From Fasciola hepatica (lineage: Eukaryota; Platyhelminthes; Trematoda; Plagiorchiida; Fasciolidae): a stretch of 64,000 nt of DNA. The translations under genes were made by a program, and so were the position numbers. Of the stretch, positions 37,701-52,070 are shown in pieces. Under the pieces are notes generated by a model, which was not told where the DNA came from, did no database searches, and saw only the letters and a program-made list of their open reading frames with translations. The first letter of the stretch is position 1, and each line of letters begins with the position of its first letter. The stretch lies in assembly GCA_948099385.1 (NCBI GenBank), contig CANUEZ040000206.1, forward strand, positions 2,728,001 to 2,792,000, written 5' to 3'.

Positions 37701-40222
37701 CAATCCACACAGATTGCTCATACAATGCAATAGAGCAGTAGCAGAGTAGATTTGTATAATATGATTCTCCATGCAGCTTGACCGCGAAACTGACCATTGA
37801 AAATTATGGAAGCACTGTACAGCTGATTGATCCGCTAAGGGAATCATGAGCATTGCACATGGACAGAGCCCACTCGGAGACACGAACAACGGTTGGGGTG
37901 AACGAATGTCAGTCGAACACCCAAACCACAACGCTATCCGATATGGGTCTCAACGCTTTGTTCAACATATACAATACATGATATAGCACAATCCCCAAAT
38001 TGGCTTCGGCTTTCGCTTTGGCTTTGAACGGTAACAACCAAATTCTCGCACACCGATCCAATCCTATGTTCCATCACTTCTCTATTTATGGGCCTAAGTA
38101 AAACCAAGGCATTCCCTTATGAACAATCCACACAGATTGCTCATACAATGCAATAGAGCAGTAGCAGAGTAGATTTGTATAATACGATTCTCCATGCAGC
38201 TTGAACACTGAACTGACCATTGAAAATTATGGAAGCACTGTACAGCTGTTTGATCCGCTAAGGGAATCATGAGGATAGCACATGGATAGAGGCCACTCGG
38301 AGACACGAACAAGGGTTGGGGTGAACGAATGTCAGTCGAACACCCAAACCACAAGGCTATCCGATATGGATCTCAACGCTTTGTTCAACATATACAATAC
38401 ATGATATAGCACAATCCCCAAATTGGCTTCGGCTTTCGCTTTCGCTTTGAGCGGTAACAACCAAATTCTCGCACACCGATCCAATCCTATGTTCCATCAC
38501 TTCTCTATTTATGGGCCTAAGTAAAACCAAGGCATTCCCTTATGAACAATCCACACAGATTGCTCATACAATGCAATGGAGCAGTAGCAGAGTAGATTTG
38601 TATAATATGATTCTCCATGCAGATTGAACACTGAACTGACCATTGAAAATTATGGAAGCACTGTACAGCTGTTTGATCCGCTAAGGGAATCATGAGCATT
38701 GCACATGGACAGAGCCCTCTCGGAGACACGAACAAGGGTTGGTGTGAACGAATGCCAGTCGAACACCCAAACCACAAGGCTATCCGATATGGGTCTCAAC
38801 GCTTTGTTCAACATATACACTACATGATATAGCACAATCACCAAATTGGCTTCGGATTTCGCTTTCGCTTTGAACGGTAACAACCAAATTCTCGCACACC
38901 GATCCAATCCTATGTTCCATCACTTCTCAATTTATGGGCCTAAGTAAAACCAAGGCATTCCCTTATGAACAATCCACACAGATTGCTCATACAATGCAAT
39001 AGAGCAGTAGCAGAGTAGATTTGTATAATATGATTCTCCATGCAGCTTGACCACGGAACTGACCATTGAAAATTATGGAAGCACTGTACAGCTGTTTGAT
39101 CCGCTAAGGGAATGATGAGCATTGCACATGGACAGAGCCCACTCGGAGACACGAACAAGGGTTGGGGTGAACGAATGTCAGTCGAACACCCAAACCACAA
39201 GGCTATCCGATATGGGTCTCAACGCTTTGTTCAACATATACACTACATGATATAGCACAATCCCCAAATTGGCTTCGGCTTTCGCTTTCGCTTTGAACGG
39301 TAACAACCAAATTCTCGCACACCGATCCAATCTTATGTTCCATCACTTCTCTATTTATGGGCCTAAGTAAAACCAAGGCATTCCCTTATGAACAATCCAC
39401 ACAGATTGCTCATACAATGCAATAAAGCAGTAGCAGAGTAGATTTGTATAATATGATTCTCCATGCAGCTTGACCACGGAACTGACCATTGAAAATTATG
39501 GAAGCACTGTACAGCTGTTTGATCCGCTAAGGGAATCATGAGCATTGCACATGGACAGAGCCCACTCGGAGACACGAACAAGGGTTGGGGTGAACGAATG
39601 TCAGTCGAACACCCAAACCACAAGGCTATCCCATATGGGTCTCAACGCTTTGTTCAACATATACACTACATGATATAGCACAATCCCCAAATTGGCTTCG
39701 GCTTTCGCTTTCGCTTTGAACGGTAACAACCAAATTCTCGCACACCGATCCAATCATATGTTCCATCACTTCTCTATTTATGGGCCTAAGTAAAACCAAG
39801 GCATTCCCTTATGAACAATCCACACAGATTGCTCATACAATGCAATAGAGCAGTAGCAGAGTAGATTTGTATAATATGATTCTCCATGCAGCTTGACCAC
39901 GGAACTGACCATTGAAAATGATGGAAGCACTGTACAGCTGTTTGATCCGCTAAGGGAATCATGAGCATTGCACATGGACAGAGCCCACTCGGAGACACGA
40001 ACAAGGGTTGGGGTGAACGAATGCCAGTCGAACACCCAAACCACAAGGCTATCCGATATGGGTCTCAACGCTTTGTTCAACATATACAATACATGATATA
40101 GCACAATCCCCAAATTGGCTTCGGCTTTCGCTTTCGCTTTGAGCGGTAACAACCAAATTCTCGCACACCGATCCAATCCTATGTTCCATCACTTCTCTAT
40201 TTATGGGCCTAAGTAAAACCAA
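34720..40222 (+). repeat. Monomers 83-95, weakly ordered
   Basis: Units start at 34720, 35143, 35566, 35991, 36416, 36839, 37262, 37685, 38108, 38531, 38954, 39377 and 39800. Private variants include ggaattccc (EcoRI, 35143), cttccgctgtgtctttg (35566) and accgcgaaactg (37685). Unit 38108 carries gaggatagcacatggatag, the mark of the R type that dominates 44-51 kb, and may be a relative of its ancestor. No stable higher-order period is visible. Confidence 0.78.
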
Positions 40223-41914
40223 GGCATTCCCTTATGAACAATCCACACAGATTGCTCATACAATGGAATAGAGCAGTAGCAGAGTAGATTTGTATAATAC
40301 GGTTCTCCATGCAGCTTGACCACGGAACTGACCATTGAAAATTATGGAAGCACTGTACAGCTGTTTGATCCGCTAAGGGAATCATGAGCATTGCACATGG
40401 ACAGAGCCCACTCGGAGACACGAACAAGGGTTGGGGTGAACGATTGTCAGTCGAACACCCACACCACAAGGCTATGCGATATCGGTCTGAACGCATTGTT
40501 CAACATATACACTACATGATATAGCACAATCCCCTAATTGGCTTCGGCTTTCGCTTTGGCTTTGAACGGTAACAACCAAATTCTCGCACACCGATCCAAT
40601 CCTATGTTCCATCACTTCTCTATTTATGGGCCTAAGTAAAACCAAGGCATTCCCTTATGAACAATCCACACAGATTGCTCATACAATGCAATAGAGCAGT
40701 AGCAGAGTAGATTTGTATAATATGATTCTCCATGCAGCTTGACCACGGAACTGACCATTGAAAATTATGGAAGCACTGTACAGCTGTTTGATCCGCTAAG
40801 GGAATCATGAGCATTGCACATGGACAGAGCCCACTCGGAGACACGAACAAGGGTTGGGGTGAACGAATGTCAGTCGAACACCCAAACCACAAGGCTATCC
40901 GATATGGGTCTCAACGCTTTGTTCAACATATACACTACATGATATAGCACAATCCCCAAATTGGCTTCCGCTTTCGCTTTCGCTTTGAACGGTAACTACC
41001 AAATTCTCGCACACCGATCCAATCCTATGTTCCATCACTTCTCAATTTATGGGCCTAAGTAAAACCAAGGCATTCCCTTATGAACAATCCACACAGATTG
41101 CTCATACAATGCAATAGAGCAGTAGCAGAGTAGATTTGTATAATACGATTCTCCATGCAGCTTGACCACGGAACTGACCATTGAAAATTATGGAAGCACT
41201 GTACAGCTGTTTGATCCGCTAAGGGAATCATGAGCATTGCACATGGACAGAGCCCACTCGGAGACACGAACAAGGGTTGGGGTGAACGATTGTCAGTCGA
41301 ACACCCAAACCACAAGGCTATGCGATATCGGTCTGAACGCATTGTTCAACATATACACTACATGATATAGCACAATCCCCTAATTGGCTTCGGCTTTCGC
41401 TTTGGCTTTGAACGGTAACAACCAAATTCTCGCACACCGATCCAATCCTATGTTCCATCACTTCTCTATTTATGGGCCTAAGTAAAACCAAGGCATTCCC
41501 TTATGAACAATCCACACAGATTGCTCATACAATGCAATAGAGCAGTAGCAGAGTAGATTTGTATAATACGATTCTCCATGCAGCTTGACCACTGAACTGA
41601 CCATTGAAAATTATGGAAGCACTGTACAGCTGTTTGATCCGCTAAGGGAATCATGAGCATTGCACATGGACAGAGCCCACTCGGAGACACGAACAAGGGT
41701 TGGGGTGAACGAATGTCAGTCGAACACCCAAACCACAAGGCTATCCGATATGGATCTCAACGCTTTGTTCAACATATACAATACATGATATAGCACAATC
41801 CCCAAATTGGCTTCGGCTTTCGCTTTCGCTTTGAACGGTAACTACCAAATTCTCGCACACCGATCCAATCCTATGTTCCATCAATTCTCTATTTATGGGC
41901 CTAAGTAAAACCAA
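40223..41914 (+). repeat. Two-monomer tandem duplication (846 bp)
   Basis: Units 40223 and 41069 share cgattgtcag, gctatgcgatatcgg with an EcoRV site, gaacgcattgttc and ctttggctttg. Units 40646 and 41492 share ggtaactacc. The two dimers are in direct contact. Confidence 0.8.
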
Positions 41915-43610
41915 GGCATTCCCTTATGAACAATCCCCACACAGATTGCTCATACAATGCAATAGAGCAGTAGCAGAGTAGATTTGTATAATATGATTCT
42001 CCATGCAGCTTGAACACTGAACTGACCATTGACAATTATGGAAGCACTGTATAGCTGTTTGATCCGCTAAGGGAATCATGAGCATTGCACATGGACAGAG
42101 CCCACTCGGAGACACGAACAAGGGTTGGGGTGAACGAATGTCAGTCGAACACCCAAACCACAAGGCTATCCGATATGGGTCTCAACGCTTTGTTCAACAT
42201 ATACAATACATGATATAGCACAATCCTCAAATTGGCTTCGGCTTTCGCTTTGGCTTTGAACGGTAACAACCAAATTCTCGCACACCGATCCAATCCTATG
42301 TTCCATCACGTCTCTATTTATGGGCCTTAGTAAAACCAAGGCATTCCCTTATGAACAATCCACTCAGATTGCTAATACAATGCAATAGAGCAGTAGCAGA
42401 GTAGATTTGTATAATATGATTCTCCATGCAGATTGACCACGGAACTGACCATTGAAAATTATGGAAGCACTGTACAGCTGTTTGATCCGCTAAGGGAATC
42501 ATGAGCATTGCACATGGACAGAGCCCACTCGGAGACACGAACAAGGGTTGGGGTGAACGAATGTCAGTCGAACACCCAAACCACAAGGCTATCCGATATG
42601 GGTCTGAACGGTTTGTTCAACATATACACTACATGATATTGCACAATCCCCAAATTGGCTTCGGCTTTCGCTTTCGCTTTGAACGGTAACAACCAAATTC
42701 TCGCACACCGATCCAATCCTATGTTCCATCACTTCTCAATTTATGGGCCTAAGTAAAACCAAGGCATTCCCTTATGAACAATCACCACACAGATTTCTCA
42801 TACAATGCAATAGAGCAGTAGCAGAGTAGATTTGTATAATATGATTCTCCATGCAGCTTGAACACTGAACTGACCATTGAAAATGATGGAAGCACTGTAC
42901 AGCTGTTTGATCCGCTAAGGGAATCATGAGCATTGCAAATGGACAGAGCCCACTCGGAGACACGAACAAGGGTTGGGGTGAACGAATGTCAGTCGAACAC
43001 CCAAACCACAAGGCTATCCGATATGGGTCTCAACGCTTTGTTCAACATATACAATACATGATATAGCACAATCCTCAAATTGGCTTCGGCTTTCGCTTTG
43101 GCTTTGAACGGTAACAACCAAATTCTCGCACACCGATCCAATCCTATGTTCCATCACGTCTCTATTTATGGGCCTTAGTAAAACCAAGGCATTCCCTTAT
43201 GAACAATCCACTCAGATTGCTAATACAATGCAATAGAGCAGTAGCAGAGTAGATTTGTATAATATGATTCTCCATGCAGATTGACCACGGAACTGACCAT
43301 TGAAAATTATGGAAGCACTGTACAGCTGTTTGATCCGCTAAGGGAATCATGAGCATTGCACATGGACAGAGCCCACTCGGAGACACGAACAAGGGTTGGG
43401 GTGAACGAATGTCAGTCGAACACCCAAACCACAAGGCTATCCGATATGGGTCTGAACGGTTTGTTCAACATATACTCTACATGATATTGCACAATCCCCA
43501 AATTGGCTTCGGCTTTCGCTTTCGCTTTGAACGGTAACAACCAAATTCTCGCACACCGATCCAATCCTATGTTCCATCACTTCTCAATTTATGGGCCTAA
43601 GTAAAACCAA
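41915..43610 (+). repeat. Two-monomer tandem duplication ending in S-type monomers (848 bp)
   Basis: Units 41915 and 42763 share the tail acaatcctcaaattgg, ctttggctttg, atcacgtctc and ggccttag. Units 42340 and 43188 (S type) share cactcagattgctaatac and catgcagattgacc. The second S monomer also begins the eight-monomer block described next. Confidence 0.83.
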
Positions 43611-46571
43611 GGCATTCCCTTATGAACAATCCACTCAGATTGCTCATACAATGCAATAGAGCAGTAGCAGAGTAGATTTGGATAATATGATTCTCCATGC
43701 AGCTTGAACACTGAACTGACCATTGAAAATGATGGAAGCACTGTACAGCTGTTTGATCCGCTAAGGGAATCATGAGCATTGCAAATGGACAGAGCCCACT
43801 CGGAGACACGAACAAGGATTGGGGTGAACGAATGTCAGTCGAACACCCAAATCACAAGGCTATCCGTTATGTGTCTGAACGCTTTGTTCAACATATACAC
43901 TACATGATATAGCACAATCCCCAAATTGGCTTCGGCTTTCGCTTTCGCTTTGAACGGTAACAACCAAATTCTCGCACACCGATCCAATCCTATGTTCCAT
44001 CATTTCTCAATTTATGGGCCTAAGTAAAACCAAGGCATTCCCTTATGATCAATCCACACAGATTGCTCATACAATGCAATCGAGCAGTAGCAGAGTAGAT
44101 TTGTATAATATGATTCTCCATGCAGCTTGAACACTGCACTGACCATTGAAAATTATGGAAGCACTGTACAGCTGTTTGATCCGCTAAGGGAATCATGAGG
44201 ATAGCACATGGATAGAGGCCACTCGGAGACACGAACAAGGGTTGGGGTGAACGAATGTCAGTCGAACACCCAAACCACAAGGCTATCCGATATGGGTCTC
44301 AAAGCTTTGTTCAACATATACACTACATGATATAGCACAATCCCCAAATTGGCTTCGGCTCTCGCTTTCGCTTTGAACGGTAACAACCAAATTCTCGCAC
44401 ATCGATCCAATCCTATGTTCCATCACTTCTCTATTTATGGGCCTAAGTAAAACCAAGGCATTCCCTTATGAAAAATCCACACAGATTGCTCATAAAATGC
44501 AATAGAGCAGTAGCAGAGTAGATTTGTATAATATGATTCTCCATGCAGCTTGAACACTGAACTGACCATTGAAAATGATGGGAGCACTGTACAGCTGTTT
44601 GATCCGCTAAGGGAATCATGAGCATTGCACATGGACAGAGCCCACACGGGGACACGAACAAGGGTTGGGGTGAACGAATGCCAGTCGAACACCCAAACCA
44701 CAAGGCTATCCGATATGGGTCTCAACGCTTTGTTCAACATATACAATGCACGATATAGCACAATCCCCAAATTGGCTTCGGCTTTCGCTTTCGCTTTGAA
44801 CGGTAACAACCAAATTCTCGCACACCGATCCAATCCTATGTTCCATCACTTCTCTATTTATGGGCCTAAGTAAAACCAAGGCATTCCCTTATGAACAATC
44901 CACACAGATTGCTCATACAATGCAATAGAGCAGTAGCAGAGTAGATTTGTATATTATGATTCTCCATGCAGCTTGACCACTGAACTGACCATTGAAAATT
45001 ATGGAAGCACTGTACAGCTGTTTGATCCGCTAAGGGAATCATGAGCATTGCACATGGACAGAGCCCACACGGGGACACGAACAAGGGTTGGGGTGAACGA
45101 ATGTCAGTCGAACACCCAAACCACAAGGCTATCCGATATGGGTCTCAAAGCTTTGTTCAACATATACAATACATGATATAGCACAATCCCCAAATTGGCT
45201 TCGGCTTTCGCTTTCGCTTTGAACGGTAACAACCAAATTCTCGCACACCGATCCAATCCTATGTTCCATCATTTCTCAATTTATGGGCCTAAGTAAAACC
45301 AAGGCATTCCCTTATGATCAATCCACACAGATTGCTCATACAATGCAATAGAGCAGTAGCAGAGTAGATTTGTATAATATGATTCTCCATGCAGCTTGAA
45401 CACTGCACTGACCATTGAAAATTATGGAAGCACTGTACAGCTGTTTGATCCGCTAAGGGAATCATGAGGATAGCACATGGATAGAGGCCACTCGGAGACA
45501 CGAACAAGGGTTGGGGTGAACGAATGTCAGTCGAACACCCAAACCACAAGGCTATCCGATATGGGTCTCAAAGCTTTGTTCAACATATACACTACATGAT
45601 ATAGCACAATCCCCAAATTGGCTTCGGCTCTCGCTTTCGCTTTGAACGGTAACAACCAAATTCTCGCACATCGATCCAATCCTATGTTCCATCACTTCTC
45701 TATTTATGGGCCTAAGTAAAACCAAGGCATTCCCTTATGAAAAATCCACACAGATTGCTCATAAAATGCAATAGAGCAGTAGCAGAGTAGATTTGTATAA
45801 TATGATTCTCCATGCAGCTTGAACACTGAACTGACCATTGAAAATGATGGGAGCACTGTACAGCTGTTTGATCCGCTAAGGGAATCATGAGCATTGCACA
45901 TGGACAGAGCCCACACGGGGACACGAACAAGGGTTGGGGTGAACGAATGCCAGTCGAACACCCAAACCACAAGGCTATCCGATATGGGTCTCAACGCTTT
46001 GTTCAACATATAAAATGCACGATATAGCACAATCCCCAAATTGGCTTCGGCTTTCGCTTTCGCTTTGAACGGTAACAACCAAATTCTCGCACACCGATCC
46101 AATCCTATGTTCCATCACTTCTCTATTTATGGGCCTAAGTAAAACCAAGGCATTCCCTTATGAACAATCCACACAGATTGCTCATACAATGCAATAGAGC
46201 AGTAGCAGAGTAGATTTGTATATTATGATTCTCCATGCAGCTTGACCACTGAACTGACCATTGAAAATTATGGAAGCACTGTACAGCTGTTTGATCCGCT
46301 AAGGGAATCATGAGCATTGCACATGGACAGAGCCCACACGGGGACACGAACAAGGGTTGGGGTGAACGAATGTCAGTCGAACACCCAAACCACAAGGCTA
46401 TCCGATATGGGTCTCAACGCTTTGTTCAACATATACAATACATGATATAGCACAATCCTCAAATTGGCTTCGGCTTTCGCTTTGGCTTTGAACGGTAACA
46501 ACCAAATTCTCGCACACCGATCCAATCCTATGTTCCATCACGTCTCTATTTATGGGCCTTAGTAAAACCAA
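43188..46571 (+). repeat. Eight-monomer higher-order repeat S-T-R-P-Q-R-P-Q (3384 bp)
   Basis: S 43188 (gattgctaatac); T 43611 (tttggataat, gcaaatggac, aaggattgg, gttatgtgtc); R 44034 and 45303 (cttatgatcaatcc, aacactgcactg, gaggatagcacatggatag, CAAAGCTTTG, ggctctcgc); P 44457 and 45726 (aaaaatccac, cataaaatgc, gatgggagc, atgccagtcg, atgcacg); Q 44880 and 46149 (gtatattatg, gaccactgaac, cacacgggg). Inside the block R-P-Q forms a 1269-bp trimer present twice. The tail of the second Q has the cctcaaatt and cacgtctc marks that also precede S elsewhere. Confidence 0.88.
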
Positions 46572-49109
46572 GGCATTCCCTTATGAACAATCCACTCAGA
46601 TTGCTAATACAATGCAATGGAGCAGTAGCAGAGTAGATTTGTATAATATGATTCTCCATGCAGATTGACCACGGAACTGACCATTGAAAATTATGGAAGC
46701 ACTGTACAGCTGTTTGATCCGCTAAGGGAATCATGAGCATTGCACATGGACAGAGCCCACTCGGAGACACGAACAAGGGTTGGGGTGAACGAATGTCAGT
46801 CGAACACCCAAACCACAAGGCTATCCGATATGGGTCTCAACGCGTTGATCAACATATACTCTACATGATATTGCACAATCCCCAAATTGGCTTCGGCTTT
46901 CGCTTTCGCTTTGAACGGTAACAACCAAATTCTCGCACACCGATCCAATCCTATGTTCCATCACTTCTCAATTTATGGGCCTAAGTAAAACCAAGGCATT
47001 CCCTTATGAACAATCCACTCAGATTGCTCATACAATGCAATAGAGCAGTAGCAGAGTAGATTTGGATAATATGATTCTCCATGCAGCTTGAACACTGAAC
47101 TGACCATTGAAAATGATGGAAGCACTGTACAGCTGTTTGATCCGCTAAGGGAATCATGAGCATTGCAAATGGACAGAGCCCACTCGGAGACACGAACAAG
47201 GATTGGGGTGAACGAATGTCAGTCGAACACCCAAATCACAAGGCTATCCGTTATGTGTCTGAACGCTTTGTTCAACATATACACTACATGATATAGCACA
47301 ATCCCCAAATTGGCTTCGGCTTTCGCTTTCGCTTTGAACGGTAACAACCAAATTCTCGCACACCGATCCAATCCTATGTTCCATCATTTCTCAATTTATG
47401 GGCCTAAGTAAAACCAAGGCATTCCCTTATGATCAATCCACACAGATTGCTCATACAATGCAATCGAGCAGTAGCAGAGTAGATTTGTATAATATGATTC
47501 TCCATGCAGCTTGAACACTGCACTGACCATTGAAAATTATGGAAGCACTGTACAGCTGTTTGATCCGCTAAGGGAATCATGAGGATAGCACATGGATAGA
47601 GGCCACTCGGAGACACGAACAAGGGTTGGGGTGAACGAATGTCAGTCGAACACCCAAACCACAAGGCTATCCGATATGGGTCTCAAAGCTTTGTTCAACA
47701 TATACACTACATGATATAGCACAATCCCCAAATTGGCTTCGGCTCTCGCTTTCGCTTTGAACGGTAACAACCAAATTCTCGCACATCGATCCAATCCTAT
47801 GTTCCATCACTTCTCTATTTATGGGCCTAAGTAAAACCAAGGCATTCCCTTATGAACAATCCCCACAGATTGCTCATACAATGCAATAGAGCAGTAGCAG
47901 AGTAGATTTGTATAATATGATTCTCCATGCAGCTTGAACACTGAACTGACCATTGAAAATGATGGGAGCACTGTACAGCTGTTTGATCCGCTAAGGGAAT
48001 CATGAGCATTGCACATGGACAGAGCCCACACGGGGACACGAACAAGGGTTGGGGTGAACGAATGCCAGTCGAACACCCAAACCACAAGGCTATCCGATAT
48101 GGGTCTCAACGCTTTGTTCAACATATACAATGCACGATATAGCACAATCCCCAAATTGGCTTCGGCTTTCGCTTTCGCTTTGAACGGTAACAACCAAATT
48201 CTCGCACACCGATCCAATCCTATGTTCCATCACTTCTCTATTTATGGGCCTAAGTAAAACCAAGGCATTCCCTTATGAACAATCCACACAGATTGCTCAT
48301 ACAATGCAATAGAGCAGTAGCAGAGTAGATTTGTATATTATGATTCTCCATGCAGCTTGACCACTGAACTGACCATTGAAAATTATGGAAGCACTGTACA
48401 GCTGTTTGATCCGCTAAGGGAATCATGAGCATTGCACATGGACAGAGCCCACACGGGGACACGAACAAGGGTTGGGGTGAACGAATGTCAGTCGAACACC
48501 CAAACCACAAGGCTATCCGATATGGGTCTCAAAGCTTTGTTCAACATATACAATACATGATATAGCACAATCCCCAAATTGGCTTCGGCTTTCGCTTTCG
48601 CTTTGAACGGTAACAACCAAATTCTCGCACACCGATCCAATCCTATGTTCCATCATTTCTCAATTTATGGGCCTAAGTAAAACCAAGGCATTCCCTTATG
48701 ATCAATCCACACAGATTGCTCATACAATGCAATAGAGCAGTAGCAGAGTAGATTTGTATAATATGATTCTCCATGCAGCTTGAACACTGCACTGACCATT
48801 GAAAATTATGGAAGCACTGTACAGCTGTTTGATCCGCTAAGGGAATCATGAGGATAGCACATGGATAGAGGCCACTCGGAGACACGAACAAGGGTTGGGG
48901 TGAACGAATGTCAGTCGAACACCCAAACCACAAGGCTATCCGATATGGGTCTCAAAGCTTTGTTCAACATATACACTACATGATATAGCACAATCCCCAA
49001 ATTGGCTTCGGCTTTCGCTTTCGCTTTGAACGGTAACAACCAAATTCTCGCACACCGATCCAATCCTATGTTCCATCACTTCTCAATTTATGGGCCTAAG
49101 TAAAACCAA
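46572..49109 (+). repeat. Shortened higher-order repeat S-T-R-P-Q-R (2538 bp)
   Basis: S 46572, T 46995, R 47418, P 47841, Q 48264 and R 48687 follow the order of the eight-monomer block but stop before its last P and Q. R 48687 has ggctttcgc and ctcaattta in place of the usual R tail, as in the unit that normally precedes T. This points to an exchange within that monomer. Confidence 0.85.
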
Positions 49110-52070
49110 GGCATTCCCTTATGAACAATCCACTCAGATTGCTCATACAATGCAATAGAGCAGTAGCAGAGTAGATTTGGATAATATGATTCTCCATGCA
49201 GCTTGAACACTGAACTGACCATTGAAAATGATGGAAGCACTGTACAGCTGTTTGATCCGCTAAGGGAATCATGAGCATTGCAAATGGACAGAGCCCACTC
49301 GGAGACACGAACAAGGATTGGGGTGAACGAATGTCAGTCGAACACCCAAATCACAAGGCTATCCGTTATGTGTCTGAACGCTTTGTTCAACATATACACT
49401 ACATGATATAGCACAATCCCCAAATTGGCTTCGGCTTTCGCTTTCGCTTTGAACGGTAACAACCAAATTCTCGCACACCGATCCAATCCTATGTTCCATC
49501 ATTTCTCAATTTATGGGCCTAAGTAAAACCAAGGCATTCCCTTATGATCAATCCACACAGATTGCTCATACAATGCAATCGAGCAGTAGCAGAGTAGATT
49601 TGTATAATATGATTCTCCATGCAGCTTGAACACTGCACTGACCATTGAAAATTATGGAAGCACTGTACAGCTGTTTGATCCGCTAAGGGAATCATGAGGA
49701 TAGCACATGGATAGAGGCCACTCGGAGACACGAACAAGGGTTGGGGTGAACGAATGTCAGTCGAACACCCAAACCACAAGGCTATCCGATATGGGTCTCA
49801 AAGCTTTGTTCAACATATACACTACATGATATAGCACAATCCCCAAATTGGCTTCGGCTCTCGCTTTCGCTTTGAACGGTAACAACCAAATTCTCGCACA
49901 TCGATCCAATCCTATGTTCCATCACTTCTCTATTTATGGGCCTAAGTAAAACCAAGGCATTCCCTTATGAACAATCCCCACAGATTGCTCATACAATGCA
50001 ATAGAGCAGTAGCAGAGTAGATTTGTATAATATGATTCTCCATGCAGCTTGAACACTGAACTGACCATTGAAAATGATGGGAGCACTGTACAGCTGTTTG
50101 ATCCGCTAAGGGAATCATGAGCATTGCACATGGACAGAGCCCACACGGGGACACGAACAAGGGTTGGGGTGAACGAATGTCAGTCGAACACTCAAACCAC
50201 AAGGCTATCCGATATGGGTCTCAACGCTTTGTTCAACATATACAATGCACGATATAGCACAATCCCCAAATTGGCTTCGGCTTTCGCTTTCGCTTTGAAC
50301 GGTAACAACCAAATTCTCGCACACCGATCCAATCCTATGTTCCATCACTTCTCTATTTATGGGCCTAAGTAAAACCAAGGCATTCCCTTATGAACAATCC
50401 ACACAGATTGCTCATACAATGCAATAGAGCAGTAGCAGAGTAGATTTGTATATTATGATTCTCCATGCAGCTTGACCACTGAACTGACCATTGAAAATTA
50501 TGGAAGCACTGTACAGCTGTTTGATCCGCTAAGGGAATCATGAGCATTGCACATGGACAGAGCCCACACGGGGACACGAACAAGGGTTGGGGTGAACGAA
50601 TGTCAGTCGAACACCCAAACCACAAGGCTATCCGATATGGGTCTCAAAGCTTTGTTCAACATATACAATACATGATATAGCACAATCCCCAAATTGGCTT
50701 CGGCTTTCGCTTTCGCTTTGAACGGTAACAACCAAATTCTCGCACACCGATCCAATCCTATGTTCCATCATTTCTCAATTTATGGGCCTAAGTAAAACCA
50801 AGGCATTCCCTTATGATCAATCCACACAGATTGCTCATACAATGCAATAGAGCAGTAGCAGAGTAGATTTGTATAATATGATTCTCCATGCAGCTTGAAC
50901 ACTGCACTGACCATTGAAAATTATGGAAGCACTGTACAGCTGTTTGATCCGCTAAGGGAATCATGAGGATAGCACATGGATAGAGGCCACTCGGAGACAC
51001 GAACAAGGGTTGGGGTGAACGAATGTCAGTCGAACACCCAAACCACAAGGCTATCCGATATGGGTCTCAAAGCTTTGTTCAACATATACACTACATGATA
51101 TAGCACAATCCCCAAATTGGCTTCGGCTCTCGCTTTCGCTTTGAACGGTAACAACCAAATTCTCGCACATCGATCCAATCCTATGTTCCATCACTTCTCT
51201 ATTTATGGGCCTAAGTAAAACCAAGGCATTCCCTTATGAAAAATCCACACAGATTGCTCATAAAATGCAATAGAGCAGTAGCAGAGTAGATTTGTATAAT
51301 ATGATTCTCCATGCAGCTTGAACACTGAACTGACCATTGAAAATGATGGGAGCACTGTACAGCTGTTTGATCCGCTAAGGGAATCATGAGCATTGCACAT
51401 GGACAGAGCCCACACGGGGACACGAACAAGGGTTGGGGTGAACGAATGTCAGTCGAACACCCAAACCACAAGGCTATCCGATATGGGTCTCAACGCTTTG
51501 TTCAACATATACAATGCACGATATAGCACAATCCCCAAATTGGCTTCGGCTTTCGCTTTCGCTTTGAACGGTAACAACCAAATTCTCGCACACCGATCCA
51601 ATCCTATGTTCCATCACTTCTCTATTTATGGGCCTAAGTAAAACCAAGGCATTCCCTTATGAACAATCCACACAGATTGCTCATACAATGCAATAGAGCA
51701 GTAGCAGAGTAGATTTGTATATTATGATTCTCCATGCAGCTTGACCACTGAACTGACCATTGAAAATTATGGAAGCACTGTACAGCTGTTTGATCCGCTA
51801 AGGGAATCATGAGCATTGCACATGGACAGAGCCCACACGGGGACACGAACAAGGGTTGGGGTGAACGAATGTCAGTCGAACACCCAAACCACAAGGCTAT
51901 CCGATATGGGTCTCAAAGCTTTGTTCAACATATACAATACATGATATAGCACAATCCCCAAATTGGCTTCGGCTTTCGCTTTCGCTTTGAACGGTAACAA
52001 CCAAATTCTCGCACACCGATCCAATCCTATGTTCCATCACTTCTCTATTTATGGGCCTAAGTAAAACCAA
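49110..52070 (+). repeat. Shortened higher-order repeat T-R-P-Q-R-P-Q (2961 bp)
   Basis: T 49110, R 49533, P 49956, Q 50379, R 50802, P 51225 and Q 51648 repeat the eight-monomer order without its leading S. T-R-P-Q-R recurs at exactly 2115 bp from 46995 to 49110. P 47841 and P 49956 share aatccccacag. P 49956 and P 51225 have atgtcagtcg where the earlier P units have atgccagtcg. Confidence 0.85.

Noticed and set aside
39778..40176. Longer minus-strand frames of 132 codons (also 44435-44833, 45704-46102, 47819-48217)
   Set aside because: A single substitution in these units (atgtcagtcg to atgccagtcg) removes a stop and joins two of the ordinary short frames. No family is recognisable.
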